From positions 62,001 to 126,000 of the forward strand of contig CAVOII010000004.1 of the NCBI GenBank assembly GCA_963696025.1: a stretch of 64,000 nt of DNA, given 5' to 3'. The notes under the pieces are model-generated. The model saw only the letters and a program-made list of their open reading frames with translations. It had not been told where the DNA came from and ran no database searches. Each line of letters begins with the position of its first letter. Position 1 is the stretch's first letter. Positions 1 through 10,911 of this stretch are shown piece after piece. This stretch comes from JABCYV01 sp963696025. Its GTDB lineage: Bacteria > Acidobacteriota > Terriglobia > Terriglobales > Acidobacteriaceae. A program made the translations under genes and the position numbers.

Positions 1-1
1 T

Positions 2-223
2 GCTAGCGAGCCGAAAAGCCCAGTGGAACTGTCTCGAAAGCCTGCTGCCAAAGAGAAAGAGATCATTGAAGCTGCCTTGCGCGAAAGCAGCGGACGGGTA
101 TACGGACCGTCCGGTGCGGCTTCCAAGCTCGGTATCCCGCGATCCACTCTGGAGTCGAAAATCAGGTCGCTGAAGATTAGCAAGAGTCGCTTCAAAGCTA
201 TAGATTCCTCGAAGAACAGCTAG
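2..223 (+). CDS. C-terminal Fis-type HTH of an enhancer-binding regulator (partial, cut by window start)
   Basis: The frame is open to the window edge, so only the end of the protein is visible. It holds a Fis-type helix-turn-helix: an acidic helix KEKEIIEAAL, then GAASKLGIPRSTLESKI, as found at the C-terminus of NtrC/FhlA-type sigma-54 activators, where it binds upstream activating DNA. The AAA+ part would lie outside the window. A GTG at 23 could be read as the start of a 66-residue protein, but no Shine-Dalgarno sequence precedes it and the frame continues upstream. The next gene has a sigma-54-type promoter, so local control of that gene is plausible but inferred. Confidence 0.75.
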   Translation, partial: ASEPKSPVELSRKPAAKEKEIIEAALRESSGRVYGPSGAASKLGIPRSTLESKIRSLKISKSRFKAIDSSKNS

Positions 224-341
224 CCCTCTTTCGTACGTCACTTTCGACAGCTTTACATCAGGATCTTTGTACAACTTTCGCCATTGGCGAACTTCGTCAA
301 TTTTACTCTTCTTCAATTACCGTAGTTTCAGTAGCTTACGC

Positions 342-358
342 TTGGCACTGTGATTGCC
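342..358 (+). promoter_or_regulatory. Sigma-54 (-24/-12) promoter of the STAS-like gene
   Basis: TTGGCACTGTGATTGCC has GG at 344-345 and GC at 356-357, exactly ten bases apart, and fits TGGCAC-N5-TTGC at all ten fixed bases. The predicted start lies about twelve bases after the GC, near 369. That leaves a leader of about 44 nt with AGGAGAGG at 401-408 before the ATG at 413. Two enhancer-binding protein genes flank it. Confidence 0.75.
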
Positions 359-412
359 AATACAGGAGTGTGTTAAGGACGGTCCCAGCGATCAATTCTC
401 AGGAGAGGATGG

Positions 413-670
413 ATGCTGAAGATCACGAGGGCAGCGAACGGAGAGGTGGTCATTAAGCTGAGCGGTCGGATGAGGGCAGAAAACCTAGGCGAGTTGGAAA
501 AGCTGATCAGCGCAGAAGCGGACGGTCGCCGCATCATCTTGGACTTAAGAGACCTAAAGCTTGTGGATCAAGACGCTGTCAATTTTCTTAGGCGCTGCGA
601 AGCGGACAACATCACGCTTCAGAATTGCCCAGCATACATCCGCGAATGGATCACAGGAGAATGGCGATGA
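413..670 (+). CDS. Small STAS-like (anti-sigma antagonist-type) protein
   Basis: The 85-residue protein starts with alternating beta strands (LKITRAANGEVVIKLSG), then a helix and IILDLRDLKLVDQDAVNFL. This is the strand-loop-helix of STAS domains, where SpoIIAA-type antagonists carry a DSSG phospho-site. Here that spot reads DQDA, so the phospho-serine is missing and classic partner switching is doubtful. The ATG at 413 is chosen because AGGAGAGG lies just upstream; an out-of-frame ATG at 409 is rejected. It is expressed from the sigma-54-type promoter at 342-358. The partner is unknown; it could be a protein-protein module reporting to the neighbouring activators. Confidence 0.7.
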   Translation: MLKITRAANGEVVIKLSGRMRAENLGELEKLISAEADGRRIILDLRDLKLVDQDAVNFLRRCEADNITLQNCPAYIREWITGEWR

Positions 671-956
671 GCAGAGAAACCAGAATGGCCATTGAGCGCT
701 CGACACCGATGCCACAGCGTTCCGAAAACGGCGCGAGTGTGCGTTAGGAAACCAAAGTTTTCTCGCTTTGGGATCGGGAAGCGTGGGGCGAAGTAGCTCA
801 CGCCATCACCTATGAAATTGCCTGGATACCGGAACCGCCGTGCTGGCGGAGTTGCAAAGCCTTTTGACGGCGCAATTCTGCTGGACAGTCTTCGAGTGGC
901 CTTGCAAAGTTGAGGGCTGAAATCGAGTCTGGCGTGGGTTTTATTCGGAGGACGTT

Positions 957-2054
957 ATGGGTTGCATCGAGAGACTTCGGTCTGGTGATCAAGACGATAG
1001 AGATCGCCAATTTGAGCAAATCGTGGGCAGCAGCCCTGCTCTGGAATCTGTGCTCGCGGAAGTGGAGCGCGTCGCGCCAACCGATTCCACCGTGCTGGTT
1101 CTGGGAGAAACCGGAACGGGCAAGGAGTTGATGGCCCGCGCCATTCACAATCTCAGCGGGCGCTACGGACGCCCCTTCGTGACGCTGAATTGTTCTGCCA
1201 TTCCCTTCGATCTTTTGGAGAGCGAACTGTTCGGGCACGAGAAGGGCGCCTTCACCGGAGCCATCGCACAAAAACTTGGCCGGTTCGAAATGGCCGATAC
1301 TGGCACTCTGTTCCTTGACGAAATCGGGGACTTGCCGCTGGCGTTGCAGCCGAAACTTTTACGCGTTTTGCAGGAACAAGAGTTCGAGCGCTTGGGCAGC
1401 GGCCGTACCCATCGCATCAACGTGCGTCTGGTTGCCGCTACCCATCGCGATCTGGCCCAGATGGTTGCGCGTCATGAATTCCGCAGTGATCTCTACTACC
1501 GCCTGAACGTGTTTCCGCTGGTGCTGCCGCCCCTGCGCGAACGCCGCGAAGACATTGCGCAACTGGTTTCGCATTTTGTCGAGCTGCTTGCCCGGCGCAT
1601 GGGGAAGCGCATTGAACAGATACCGCAGACCACCATGAATGCGTTCATTGAGTACTCCTGGCCGGGTAATGTACGCGAACTCCAAAACCTCATTGAACGA
1701 GCCGTAATCCGATCGGACGATGGCGTGCTGCCCAATCCTCTGCCTCCATCACAGACGAATACAATCCCCACGGTCGCCCCACAGGGCACACTGCACGAAT
1801 ATCAAGCAACTCTGATCTTGCAGACATTGCGGGCTGCCGGAGGAATGATAGGAGGACCGCGCGGAGCGGCTGCTCGGCTGGGGCTTAAGCGTACAACATT
1901 AGTCTCCAAGATGAAGAGGCTCGGGATTTACCGAACGCGGCCCCAAGGATACACAGATGCGTTCCAGGAGGGATCGGAGAGCGAGCCGTTGTTAAAACCG
2001 GAAGCTGACGATCGACTTTCGGGGAACAATGATGTGCCCCGGGCACTTGTTTGA
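957..2054 (+). CDS. Sigma-54-dependent transcriptional activator without sensor domain
   Basis: A 365-residue enhancer-binding protein. The AAA+ domain starts almost at once: Walker A GETGTGKE at 50-57, the sigma-54 contact loop GAFTGA at 97-102, Walker B GTLFLDEIG near 116-124, and a Fis-type HTH (GPRGAAARLGLKRTTLVSKM) near 307-326 followed by a polar tail. The intact GAFTGA loop means it should be able to remodel sigma-54 RNA polymerase. No receiver, GAF or PAS domain precedes the ATPase, and the frame has a stop at 918-920. The ATG has GGAGGA at 947-952, so the short form looks genuine. Control must come from its level, or from a partner in trans. Confidence 0.9.
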   Translation: MGCIERLRSGDQDDRDRQFEQIVGSSPALESVLAEVERVAPTDSTVLVLGETGTGKELMARAIHNLSGRYGRPFVTLNCSAIPFDLLESELFGHEKGAFTGAIAQKLGRFEMADTGTLFLDEIGDLPLALQPKLLRVLQEQEFERLGSGRTHRINVRLVAATHRDLAQMVARHEFRSDLYYRLNVFPLVLPPLRERREDIAQLVSHFVELLARRMGKRIEQIPQTTMNAFIEYSWPGNVRELQNLIERAVIRSDDGVLPNPLPPSQTNTIPTVAPQGTLHEYQATLILQTLRAAGGMIGGPRGAAARLGLKRTTLVSKMKRLGIYRTRPQGYTDAFQEGSESEPLLKPEADDRLSGNNDVPRALV

Positions 2055-2566
2055 ATAAAAGGCGGACCCGTGGCTCACAGCGAAAACTGTCGGAGCCAAC
2101 TGGGTGATTTGTTTCACGTGGTACGTTAGGGTGCAAAGAGTGCTTCCACGAATGCAGGCACCCGGCCCGCCGCCTTTGCTATTCGATCGCCCAGTGTTGT
2201 CATAGCAACACAAGACTTTTGTACGACACGTAGCGGCGGTCGGACTTCTTGTCGCGAACGCGAACGAGATCTCCATCGCGAGACAAAATCGACCATGACA
2301 CTTTCGCCTTCTCCCCTCCATGAGGCGACGTGTGTTGTTGGCAGTTGTGAACGTGAAGGTTGCGAGCACAGCGGCGGGACTTGCACAGGTGACGCAGCAA
2401 GTGGACACCCCACTTGCCCACAACTGTTGAAACAAGGACAGCCGTTGTTCCTCCAATAATAGAGCGAACGTGGAAGCCGACGTTTCACGAATCGATCGCA
2501 ACTAATGCAACTTCCTCCCGAGGTTCCTCGAAGTCCACTCTTGATAAAATCGGCCTAAGGTTCGAT
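2055..2566. other. Intergenic stretch with no supported gene
   Basis: About 510 bases between the activator and trmO. The open frames here are mostly on the minus strand, are rich in Cys, Arg and Ser, and match no family I recognise. Two short minus-strand segments (around 2126-2200 and 2200-2330) read like globular protein in different frames, so a decayed gene is possible but not shown. No sigma-54-type promoter with correct spacing was found. Confidence 0.4.
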
Positions 2567-3016
2567 ATGTTCACGCCGCGCCCGATTGGGTATGTGAAGA
2601 GCCCGTACAAAGACACTCACGAGATTCCCAAAGGATTGGGCGCCAAACACGAGGCGGAGGGCGTGCTGGAAATACTGTCGGAATTTGAGGCCGGGCTCAC
2701 CGACATCGAAGGTTTTTCTCACCTCATGGTTATCTGGGTGTTTGATCGCTCCCAAGGGTTTGAATTGCTCGGCACACCACCCAGCGACAATCGGCCGCAT
2801 GGTGTGTTCGCTACACGGTCTCCACGGCGTCCGAATCCAATTGGCCTCACCGTCGTCGAGCTACTCCGTCGAGACGGCTTGCTGTTGCATGTTCGTGGCG
2901 TCGATATGCTCGACAGAACTCCGCTTCTCGACATTAAGCCCTACCTCTCCGCTCTGCCGCCAGAGACATTGCGCCGGGGATGGCTGGCGGAAGCTGAAGT
3001 GCGAAAGGGCAGGTAA
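2567..3016 (+). CDS. trmO: tRNA (N6-threonylcarbamoyladenosine(37)-N6)-methyltransferase, TrmO family
   Basis: A 149-residue protein of the TrmO/TsaA/YaeB family, which methylates t6A37 of certain tRNAs using S-adenosylmethionine. It shows the family pattern: PIGYVKSPY at the N-terminus, a middle segment FSHLMVIWVFDRS, the hallmark SPRRPNPIGLTVVEL, and DRTPLLDIKPYL near the end. The ATG at 2567 is preferred because the protein then begins directly at the conserved PIGYV strand and TAAGG lies about seven bases upstream; the frame extends to 2414 but codes for nothing conserved there. The protein lacks the C-terminal extension of the E. coli enzyme and matches the shorter bacterial forms. Confidence 0.88.
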   Translation: MFTPRPIGYVKSPYKDTHEIPKGLGAKHEAEGVLEILSEFEAGLTDIEGFSHLMVIWVFDRSQGFELLGTPPSDNRPHGVFATRSPRRPNPIGLTVVELLRRDGLLLHVRGVDMLDRTPLLDIKPYLSALPPETLRRGWLAEAEVRKGR

Positions 3017-3083
3017 TCCGTGATGGCCGTGGGGCGGATTGGGACCCGCAAGCATCGTCGCGACCGTTTGTCGACCTTAGCGT

Positions 3084-3125
3084 AAGGGTCCCACGTCTCG
3101 AAAACCGCGAGACGTGGGGCACCCG
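3084..3125. repeat. Palindromic repeat / bidirectional terminator-like hairpin
   Basis: CCCACGTCTCG (3090-3100) pairs perfectly with CGAGACGTGGG (3108-3118) around a 7-base loop, with GGGT and ACCC adding to the stem. It sits between the convergent ends of trmO and the hydratase gene. A similar unit is at 35703-35749, so this looks like a member of a dispersed palindrome family that may also end transcription. Confidence 0.6.
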
Positions 3126-3141
3126 CGCTTCCATTCGATTA

Positions 3142-3960
3142 CTACAGCTGCAACGTCAGCGATGGGAGAGCGAGATCTTGGACTTCCGTGGTCCAACTGT
3201 CTCCTTTCTCGGTTGCATGTCCAGCGGTGAGCGTGCCCGAGCTGATGATCTCTCCAGCGCCTAAAGGTTGGTCTGGGAATCGTCGTACGATAGCTCCCCC
3301 GAGCTCCGCCAGGCACAATGCCGGGCTCCGCAAAGAATTCTTGCCCGATCCTTCTTCCACAAACTCGCCATTTTTCGACATTCGCACGGTAAAGCGCGGT
3401 AACTCGTCCACGAGTTTGGGGACCAAGTCCGGCTGCAAATGTATTTTCTCGCCGACCACGAGCGCGGCGTGAAGTCCAAAAGACGCGACGAAATCGCTGG
3501 GCTGGAACTTCCACCCAGAAAACGGACAATCAATGAGCTCGAATCCAAGCGCCAGCCAATCGGCAGACTCGAGCGCGGCAGCGGCATCAAGATTCTCCGA
3601 AACGATCGGCTGCTTCAAACCGAAAACGATCTCGGGTTCGATCTTCAATGAACGCGGGTGGGCGAGTGCCAAGGTTGCGGTGTTGTTGTCCGCGTGATGC
3701 ACCGTGTCGTCATACATGTAGGCCCAAACCAAGGTCTCGAGTTTGAGCACCCGCCACATGGCCTTATTGGCGTAACCAACCTTCCGGCCAACCGTTCGAT
3801 GTCCACTCGATTCGCGGAACCGTTTGAGTAGTCCTTCAACTTCGTAGGCAGTGTTGAGATCGAAACCGGGGCGGGACGAGGGCAGAGTAGGAATCATCTG
3901 GCCTGTTTCAAAGGCAGACAGCAGTTCTTGCGCCAATGTTTCGACCTCAGTGTGCGGCAT
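3142..3960 (-). CDS. 2-keto-4-pentenoate hydratase / fumarylacetoacetate hydrolase-like protein
   Basis: A 272-residue protein similar to the MhpD/2-oxopent-4-enoate hydratase branch of the FAH superfamily. Members bind a divalent metal and act on 2-oxo acids from ring-cleavage pathways. Visible features are an N-terminal helical part (LAQELLSAFETGQ), GRKVGYANKAMW, the acidic KIEPEIVFGL motif near 108-118 expected to hold metal ligands, and a C-terminal GAGEIISSGTLTAG that fits the family's substrate loop. The ATG at 3960 follows AAAGGGGA at suitable spacing; the frame extends to 4116 through a repeat and that part is rejected. No catabolic genes adjoin it, so the substrate cannot be stated. 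Confidence 0.75.
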   Translation of the reverse strand: MPHTEVETLAQELLSAFETGQMIPTLPSSRPGFDLNTAYEVEGLLKRFRESSGHRTVGRKVGYANKAMWRVLKLETLVWAYMYDDTVHHADNNTATLALAHPRSLKIEPEIVFGLKQPIVSENLDAAAALESADWLALGFELIDCPFSGWKFQPSDFVASFGLHAALVVGEKIHLQPDLVPKLVDELPRFTVRMSKNGEFVEEGSGKNSLRSPALCLAELGGAIVRRFPDQPLGAGEIISSGTLTAGHATEKGDSWTTEVQDLALPSLTLQL

Positions 3961-4010
3961 GAGCCGATCCCCTTTCCTGCTCCTTCGTTTGCGATCAAGA
4001 ACAGTTTGAG

Positions 4011-4136
4011 AAGGAAGCGAGCCGAACGTGCGATTGCGTCGTAAGGAACGCGACGGCGGGTGGCTCAGATCCCCTTCCAGTGTGCTCAGGGCGGGATCTC
4101 GCTCGGCAAAAAGCACCTCGCTTAGGATGACAAAAA
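4011..4136. repeat. Dispersed intergenic repeat, copy A
   Basis: Shares an ordered set of blocks with copy B at 15785-15895: GGAAGCGA, CCGAACG, GCGATTG, GAACGCG, then AGATCCC, and further on a GATGACA/ATGACA block. The second half (about 4070-4136) also resembles the inner and outer ends of the unit inserted after carA. It lies directly upstream of the hydratase gene. Confidence 0.6.
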
Positions 4137-4145
4137 AGCGGCATG

Positions 4146-6089
4146 TTATTGCTTGACGCTTGCCAGCAGCTTGCTTTCGGCGGCCGTCGGAGGCTCGAAA
4201 CGTCCTCCCAGATATTTCGCAAGGAATTCTTCTACAGCGGCATTGAATGCCATGTTGTTGGTGGGACGTGCAAAGCCATGTCCTTCATCAGGGAATACGT
4301 AATACTCCACGGGCTTATTATTTTTGCGCATCGCCGCCACAATCTGATCGCTCTCTGCTTTATTCACGCGAGGATCGTTGGCGCCCTGGCCTATCAGCAG
4401 TGGCGCTTTAATCTGGTCCGCCTTAAACAACGGCGACTGTTGCGTGAGTATCTCTTCCGAGTCGCCCATGCGCTTGCGAAAAGTAGCTGCAATGGTCGAC
4501 CAGTAGGGGGGAATGGTTTTAAGCAAGGTGTTCAAATTTGAGGGACCGACAATATCCACGCCGCAGGCAAAGGCATCTGGCGAGAAGGTCACGCCTGCCA
4601 GGGTGGCATAGCCTCCATAGCTTCCACCCATAATGCAGACCTTTGCCGGGTCGACCACACCCTGTTTCACAGCCCAATCCTTGCCATCCAGCAGGTCGGT
4701 ATGCATGGTGCCTGCCCATTGGCGATCCCCCGCATTCACATACGGTTTGCCGTAACCGGTCGATCCACGGAAGTTAATCTGCAAAACCGCGTATCCGCGG
4801 TTTGACAGCCACTGCGCGTAACGGTTATAGCCCCACTCGTCGCGTGCCCATGGACCGCCATGGACAAACTCCACCATCGCCAGATTCTTCGGCTCCATGC
4901 CCGCCGGCGTAGTTAGATAGCCGTACAACTTCATGCCATCCCTGGCACTGAACTCAATGGGTTTCATCTTCGACAGAGTGTATTTCTCGAGTTGTGGACG
5001 GTTGCTGAACAGAAGCGTGGATTGCTTTGCCGCGCGGTCGTAGAGGTACCAGTATTCGGGTGCGTCATCGCTGACGTAGCCGACGATCCACTTGCTGTCG
5101 TCCAAACTCTGCGAGACATCGTTGATATCGCCGCCGCGAACTTTTTGCAGAACCTGGAAGTCGGCCTTCACTTTGGGATCGACGAACACGTACTCGGTGC
5201 GCTGTTTGGCGTAGCTGACAGCCTCCAGGGCGTTGGTTTTGGGATTGTTGATGGTGTTATTAACATCGAACTGCGCATCTTCGGTGATGACTTTGCGTTT
5301 GCCGGTGGCGATATCAATCTCAAGCAGGCGGGCGGCGTTTACGTCCAGACTAGTGGTGATCCAGAGTGCCTTGTTGTCTGGTGAAAACCCGTTGACGCCG
5401 CCGAATGTTTCCTCCGGACCCCACTTGATCAGATCCCGCCACGGTGACTTGACGTCGTCGCGGACACGAACAATCGTCCCCCCATCGTCGGTCTGCGCCT
5501 GAGCGGCGCGAATCTGCAGCGCATTGTCGGCTTGCCAACCCTGGACGTCCCCTGGGTTCTCCGTGTCCAACTCAATCTTCGCCGTGTTCAGATCAATGCG
5601 ATGCACGTCAAACAGCTTAGGATCGCGCTTATTCATCTGCACCAGGATCGTGTCGGGGGAATTCCATTCATAGGCGACGACATCGACGCGAACCTTCTCA
5701 AATGGCGTTAAATCCTTGGTCTGCTTGGAAGCGATGTCAGTTTGGTAGAGCCGCCAGTTCTCGTCTCCTCCGACGTCCTGCGTGTAGAGAATATGCCGGT
5801 TATCGTATTGCCAATGAAAATTGCGGATGCCGCGATGCTTGTCGGCGGTCACGGCCCGGTCGTCTGCTTTGCCCAGAGTGCGAATCCAAACATTCAGCAC
5901 ACCGTCGACCGGCGCCAGATAACCGAGCTGTGTGCCATCCGGAGAGATCTGCGGCACCGTGCGCTCCGGATTTCCAAACAATACCTCGCGAGGAATCAGT
6001 GGCGTTGTGAACTTTTCCTGAGCCGCAACAGAACCGATGAGGAGCGACACCAGCGCTACAACGACAAAGCAACGTTTCAGTGAACCCAT
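4146..6089 (-). CDS. Secreted S9 family prolyl-oligopeptidase-type serine peptidase
   Basis: A 647-residue protein with a signal peptide (MGSLKRCFVVVALVSLLIGSVA, cleavage near AAQ). It has an N-terminal beta-propeller of WD/TolB-like blades (about 40-370) and an alpha/beta-hydrolase domain (about 375-630). The catalytic triad can be placed: Ser490 in GGSYGGY, Asp572 in GANDPRV, His604 in DEGHGF. This is the S9C-like layout of periplasmic acylaminoacyl/dipeptidyl peptidases that cut short peptides. It probably works in peptide scavenging in the periplasm. The downstream hydratase gene is on the same strand, but a repeat lies between them. Confidence 0.92.
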   Translation of the reverse strand: MGSLKRCFVVVALVSLLIGSVAAQEKFTTPLIPREVLFGNPERTVPQISPDGTQLGYLAPVDGVLNVWIRTLGKADDRAVTADKHRGIRNFHWQYDNRHILYTQDVGGDENWRLYQTDIASKQTKDLTPFEKVRVDVVAYEWNSPDTILVQMNKRDPKLFDVHRIDLNTAKIELDTENPGDVQGWQADNALQIRAAQAQTDDGGTIVRVRDDVKSPWRDLIKWGPEETFGGVNGFSPDNKALWITTSLDVNAARLLEIDIATGKRKVITEDAQFDVNNTINNPKTNALEAVSYAKQRTEYVFVDPKVKADFQVLQKVRGGDINDVSQSLDDSKWIVGYVSDDAPEYWYLYDRAAKQSTLLFSNRPQLEKYTLSKMKPIEFSARDGMKLYGYLTTPAGMEPKNLAMVEFVHGGPWARDEWGYNRYAQWLSNRGYAVLQINFRGSTGYGKPYVNAGDRQWAGTMHTDLLDGKDWAVKQGVVDPAKVCIMGGSYGGYATLAGVTFSPDAFACGVDIVGPSNLNTLLKTIPPYWSTIAATFRKRMGDSEEILTQQSPLFKADQIKAPLLIGQGANDPRVNKAESDQIVAAMRKNNKPVEYYVFPDEGHGFARPTNNMAFNAAVEEFLAKYLGGRFEPPTAAESKLLASVKQ

Positions 6090-6209
6090 GAAGCCTCCAA
6101 GCGTTTGCGAGAGTTAGGATAACCGCGAGTCACAGAATACTGAAGAGAAAGAGAAATTAGTCACCTAATATGGGGATTCCTGGTCGGACCGGGTAATAGT
6201 CGGCGAGGA

Positions 6210-9167
<2,958 letters not shown>

Positions 9168-9255
9168 TGGCAGCGAATCTTACGTCGCGGCAAGAGGCAA
9201 GTCAACGAATGCAGATGGGTTCGTGGTTCATTAAACGGATTGTTGGCGTAAGATC

Positions 9256-9275
9256 GCGTTGGTGTTGAAAAACTC
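9256..9275 (+). repeat. Left terminal inverted repeat of the IS element
   Basis: The sequence GCGTTGGTGTTGAAAAACTC differs from the opposite end at three positions. Confidence 0.75.
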
Positions 9276-9347
9276 GGTTCGAGGGCGCGTTCTCGTCTCT
9301 CAGGGGAGTTTCTTCCGGGTTCCTATTTTTTTGAGTTAGTTTGTTTC

Positions 9348-10697
9348 TTACGGGCTGGCCATCGTTGGTTGCGCTGTCATGTTGAGGAACCGCGCCAGTC
9401 GTTTCAGATTTTGTGCCACGGCCGCCAGGTAGAACTGCTCACGCACGAACTTAATTCTGCGTAGACGCAAGCGTCGCAAGCCAATCTGGTTCTTTAGTTC
9501 CGAGAACAGAGCCTCCACTTTCCGCCGCTTGCGTAGCGCCACAGCGAACTCCGGGGTCTTGGCTACCTCATAGGCCTTCTGTCTCGCCGCGTCACAGGTA
9601 TGGATCCCAATCGTGCGAAACTGGCCGCGTGTGCACTGCGGCTTCTGCCCACATCCTCGACAGCGCTTGGCCGTCGAGTAGTAGCGGTGCACGCGGTTGC
9701 GTTTGTTAATCCCCACGTACTTCAAAGGCTTGCCTGCGGGGCAGAGGTAGCAGTTCTCCTCCGGCACATAGGTGAACTTCTCGATCCCGTACAGATCAGG
9801 AGTCGGATTCGGACATTCTTTCACGCGAATATAAGGTGTAATCCCACGATCATCGAGCCATGGCAGCAGTTCCCCGTTGCCGTAGGTATTATCGGCCGCC
9901 ACTCCCTGCGGTCGCCGGCCGTGTCGTTCGTAGTAGCGATCGATCATCTCTCGCGCTGCTGCGCTCTCCTGACTCAAACGTGCCGCCGTCGCTTGCACCC
10001 CCACGATCACACAGCTTTTGTTGTCGACCAGATAGTTGTCGAAGTAACCCAGTTCGGCCGCGCGATTTCCCTTGGTCCGGTAGGTCGAATCCGGGTCGGT
10101 GGTCGACACCTTGTCTTGCTGATGGATGGGTTCGCCATCACCGTTCTCCTGCTCCAGTTCTTCCAGGTACTTCCGCGCGCCATAGTTCACGTGCGCTGCC
10201 TCCCCCAACTGTTCCCGCGGGATACGGCTGTGGTGGCTCGCGTTCGCCATGACGAAGCTGCCATCGACCGACATCTGCTCCCCCTCCACCAGACCCGCAG
10301 CGATGCACTGCTCCACGATGCGCTCAAACAACTCCTGAAACAGATTCGACTCCTGAAAGCGGCCATGCCGGTTCTTGGAGAACGTCGAGTGATGGGGAAT
10401 CTCCTGCTCCAACCCTAACCCGGTGAACCAGCGCCACGCCAAGTGCATGCGCAGTTCTTCCAGCAACTTCCGCTCACTCGTGATGCCGTAGAGATACCCC
10501 AGCAGCAGGATCCGCAACAGCACTTCGGGGTCAATCGACGGTCGACCCGTTTCGCTGTAGGACGCACGCAGCTTCTCCCGCACAAAATCAAAACTAACGT
10601 GGCGGTCGATCACGCGCAATAAGTGGTTTTCAGGAACCTGATCTTCGATGCGGAAGTAGTAGAACAGCGATTCCGAGCGGGAGTGTTGCCCCATCAT
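9348..10697 (-). CDS. IS1182 family transposase
   Basis: A 449-residue transposase with the N-terminal DUF772-type domain (FRIEDQVPENHLLRVIDRHV, then GRPSIDPEVLLRILLLGYLYG) and a DDE catalytic core: first Asp in MSVDGSFV, second in VAADNTYGNG, Glu in RKRRKVEALFSEL. A CxxC-rich insert (CYLCPAGK, CRGCGQKPQC) typical of this group lies before the last acidic residue. The reading frame is complete, so the element could be active. ATG at 10697 has GGAGG ten bases upstream; the frame continues to 10739 without support. Confidence 0.92.
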   Translation of the reverse strand: MMGQHSRSESLFYYFRIEDQVPENHLLRVIDRHVSFDFVREKLRASYSETGRPSIDPEVLLRILLLGYLYGITSERKLLEELRMHLAWRWFTGLGLEQEIPHHSTFSKNRHGRFQESNLFQELFERIVEQCIAAGLVEGEQMSVDGSFVMANASHHSRIPREQLGEAAHVNYGARKYLEELEQENGDGEPIHQQDKVSTTDPDSTYRTKGNRAAELGYFDNYLVDNKSCVIVGVQATAARLSQESAAAREMIDRYYERHGRRPQGVAADNTYGNGELLPWLDDRGITPYIRVKECPNPTPDLYGIEKFTYVPEENCYLCPAGKPLKYVGINKRNRVHRYYSTAKRCRGCGQKPQCTRGQFRTIGIHTCDAARQKAYEVAKTPEFAVALRKRRKVEALFSELKNQIGLRRLRLRRIKFVREQFYLAAVAQNLKRLARFLNMTAQPTMASP

Positions 10698-10795
10698 AAG
10701 CAGCCAGCCTCCGAGAATGGCGATCGCGTGCAGCATCACAGACTCTCGTCTGCTTATAACGTTGTTGTTGTCGCCCTCGCAAGCACCAACTCAGT

Positions 10796-10815
10796 GACTT
10801 TTTCAACATCAACTC
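10796..10815 (-). repeat. Right terminal inverted repeat of the IS element
   Basis: Reads GAGTTGATGTTGAAAAAGTC on the minus strand and matches the left end at 17 of 20 bases. Confidence 0.75.
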
Positions 10816-10911
10816 GCCATCTCACCAGCAATCTCGCGAATTGTTAGTCGCCTGCTATGGACGCCCTTGAGAAAATGGGCTGGCGCAATCGGAAGGGCCC
10901 GCTTCCGTCGT

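Larger units (their letters stand above)
9256..10815. mobile_element. IS1182-type insertion sequence
   Basis: About 1.56 kb containing one complete transposase gene. The ends are imperfect inverted repeats: 9256-9275 against the reverse complement of 10796-10815 match at 17 of 20 positions around the shared core TGTTGAAAAA. The element sits between the STAS/receiver gene and the kinase gene. I could not find a convincing target-site duplication directly outside these ends. Confidence 0.8.

Noticed and set aside
671..956. 28-codon open frame starting at 661, and a possible lost sensor domain ahead of the activator
   Set aside because: The small frame overlaps the STAS gene end and has no support; the frame of the activator is closed at 918-920, and no GAF-like remnant could be recognised.
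1992..2501. Overlapping minus-strand open frames of up to 169 residues upstream of trmO
   Set aside because: Composition is odd (many Cys, Arg, Ser), no ribosome site, no recognisable family, and part of it overlaps the end of the activator gene.
9600..10418. 272-residue plus-strand open frame opposite the transposase
   Set aside because: Antisense shadow of a well-supported transposase gene in GC-rich DNA.
9240..10830. Target-site duplication of the IS element
   Set aside because: No direct repeat directly outside the inverted repeats was convincing; the similarity of the flanks belongs to the inverted repeats themselves.
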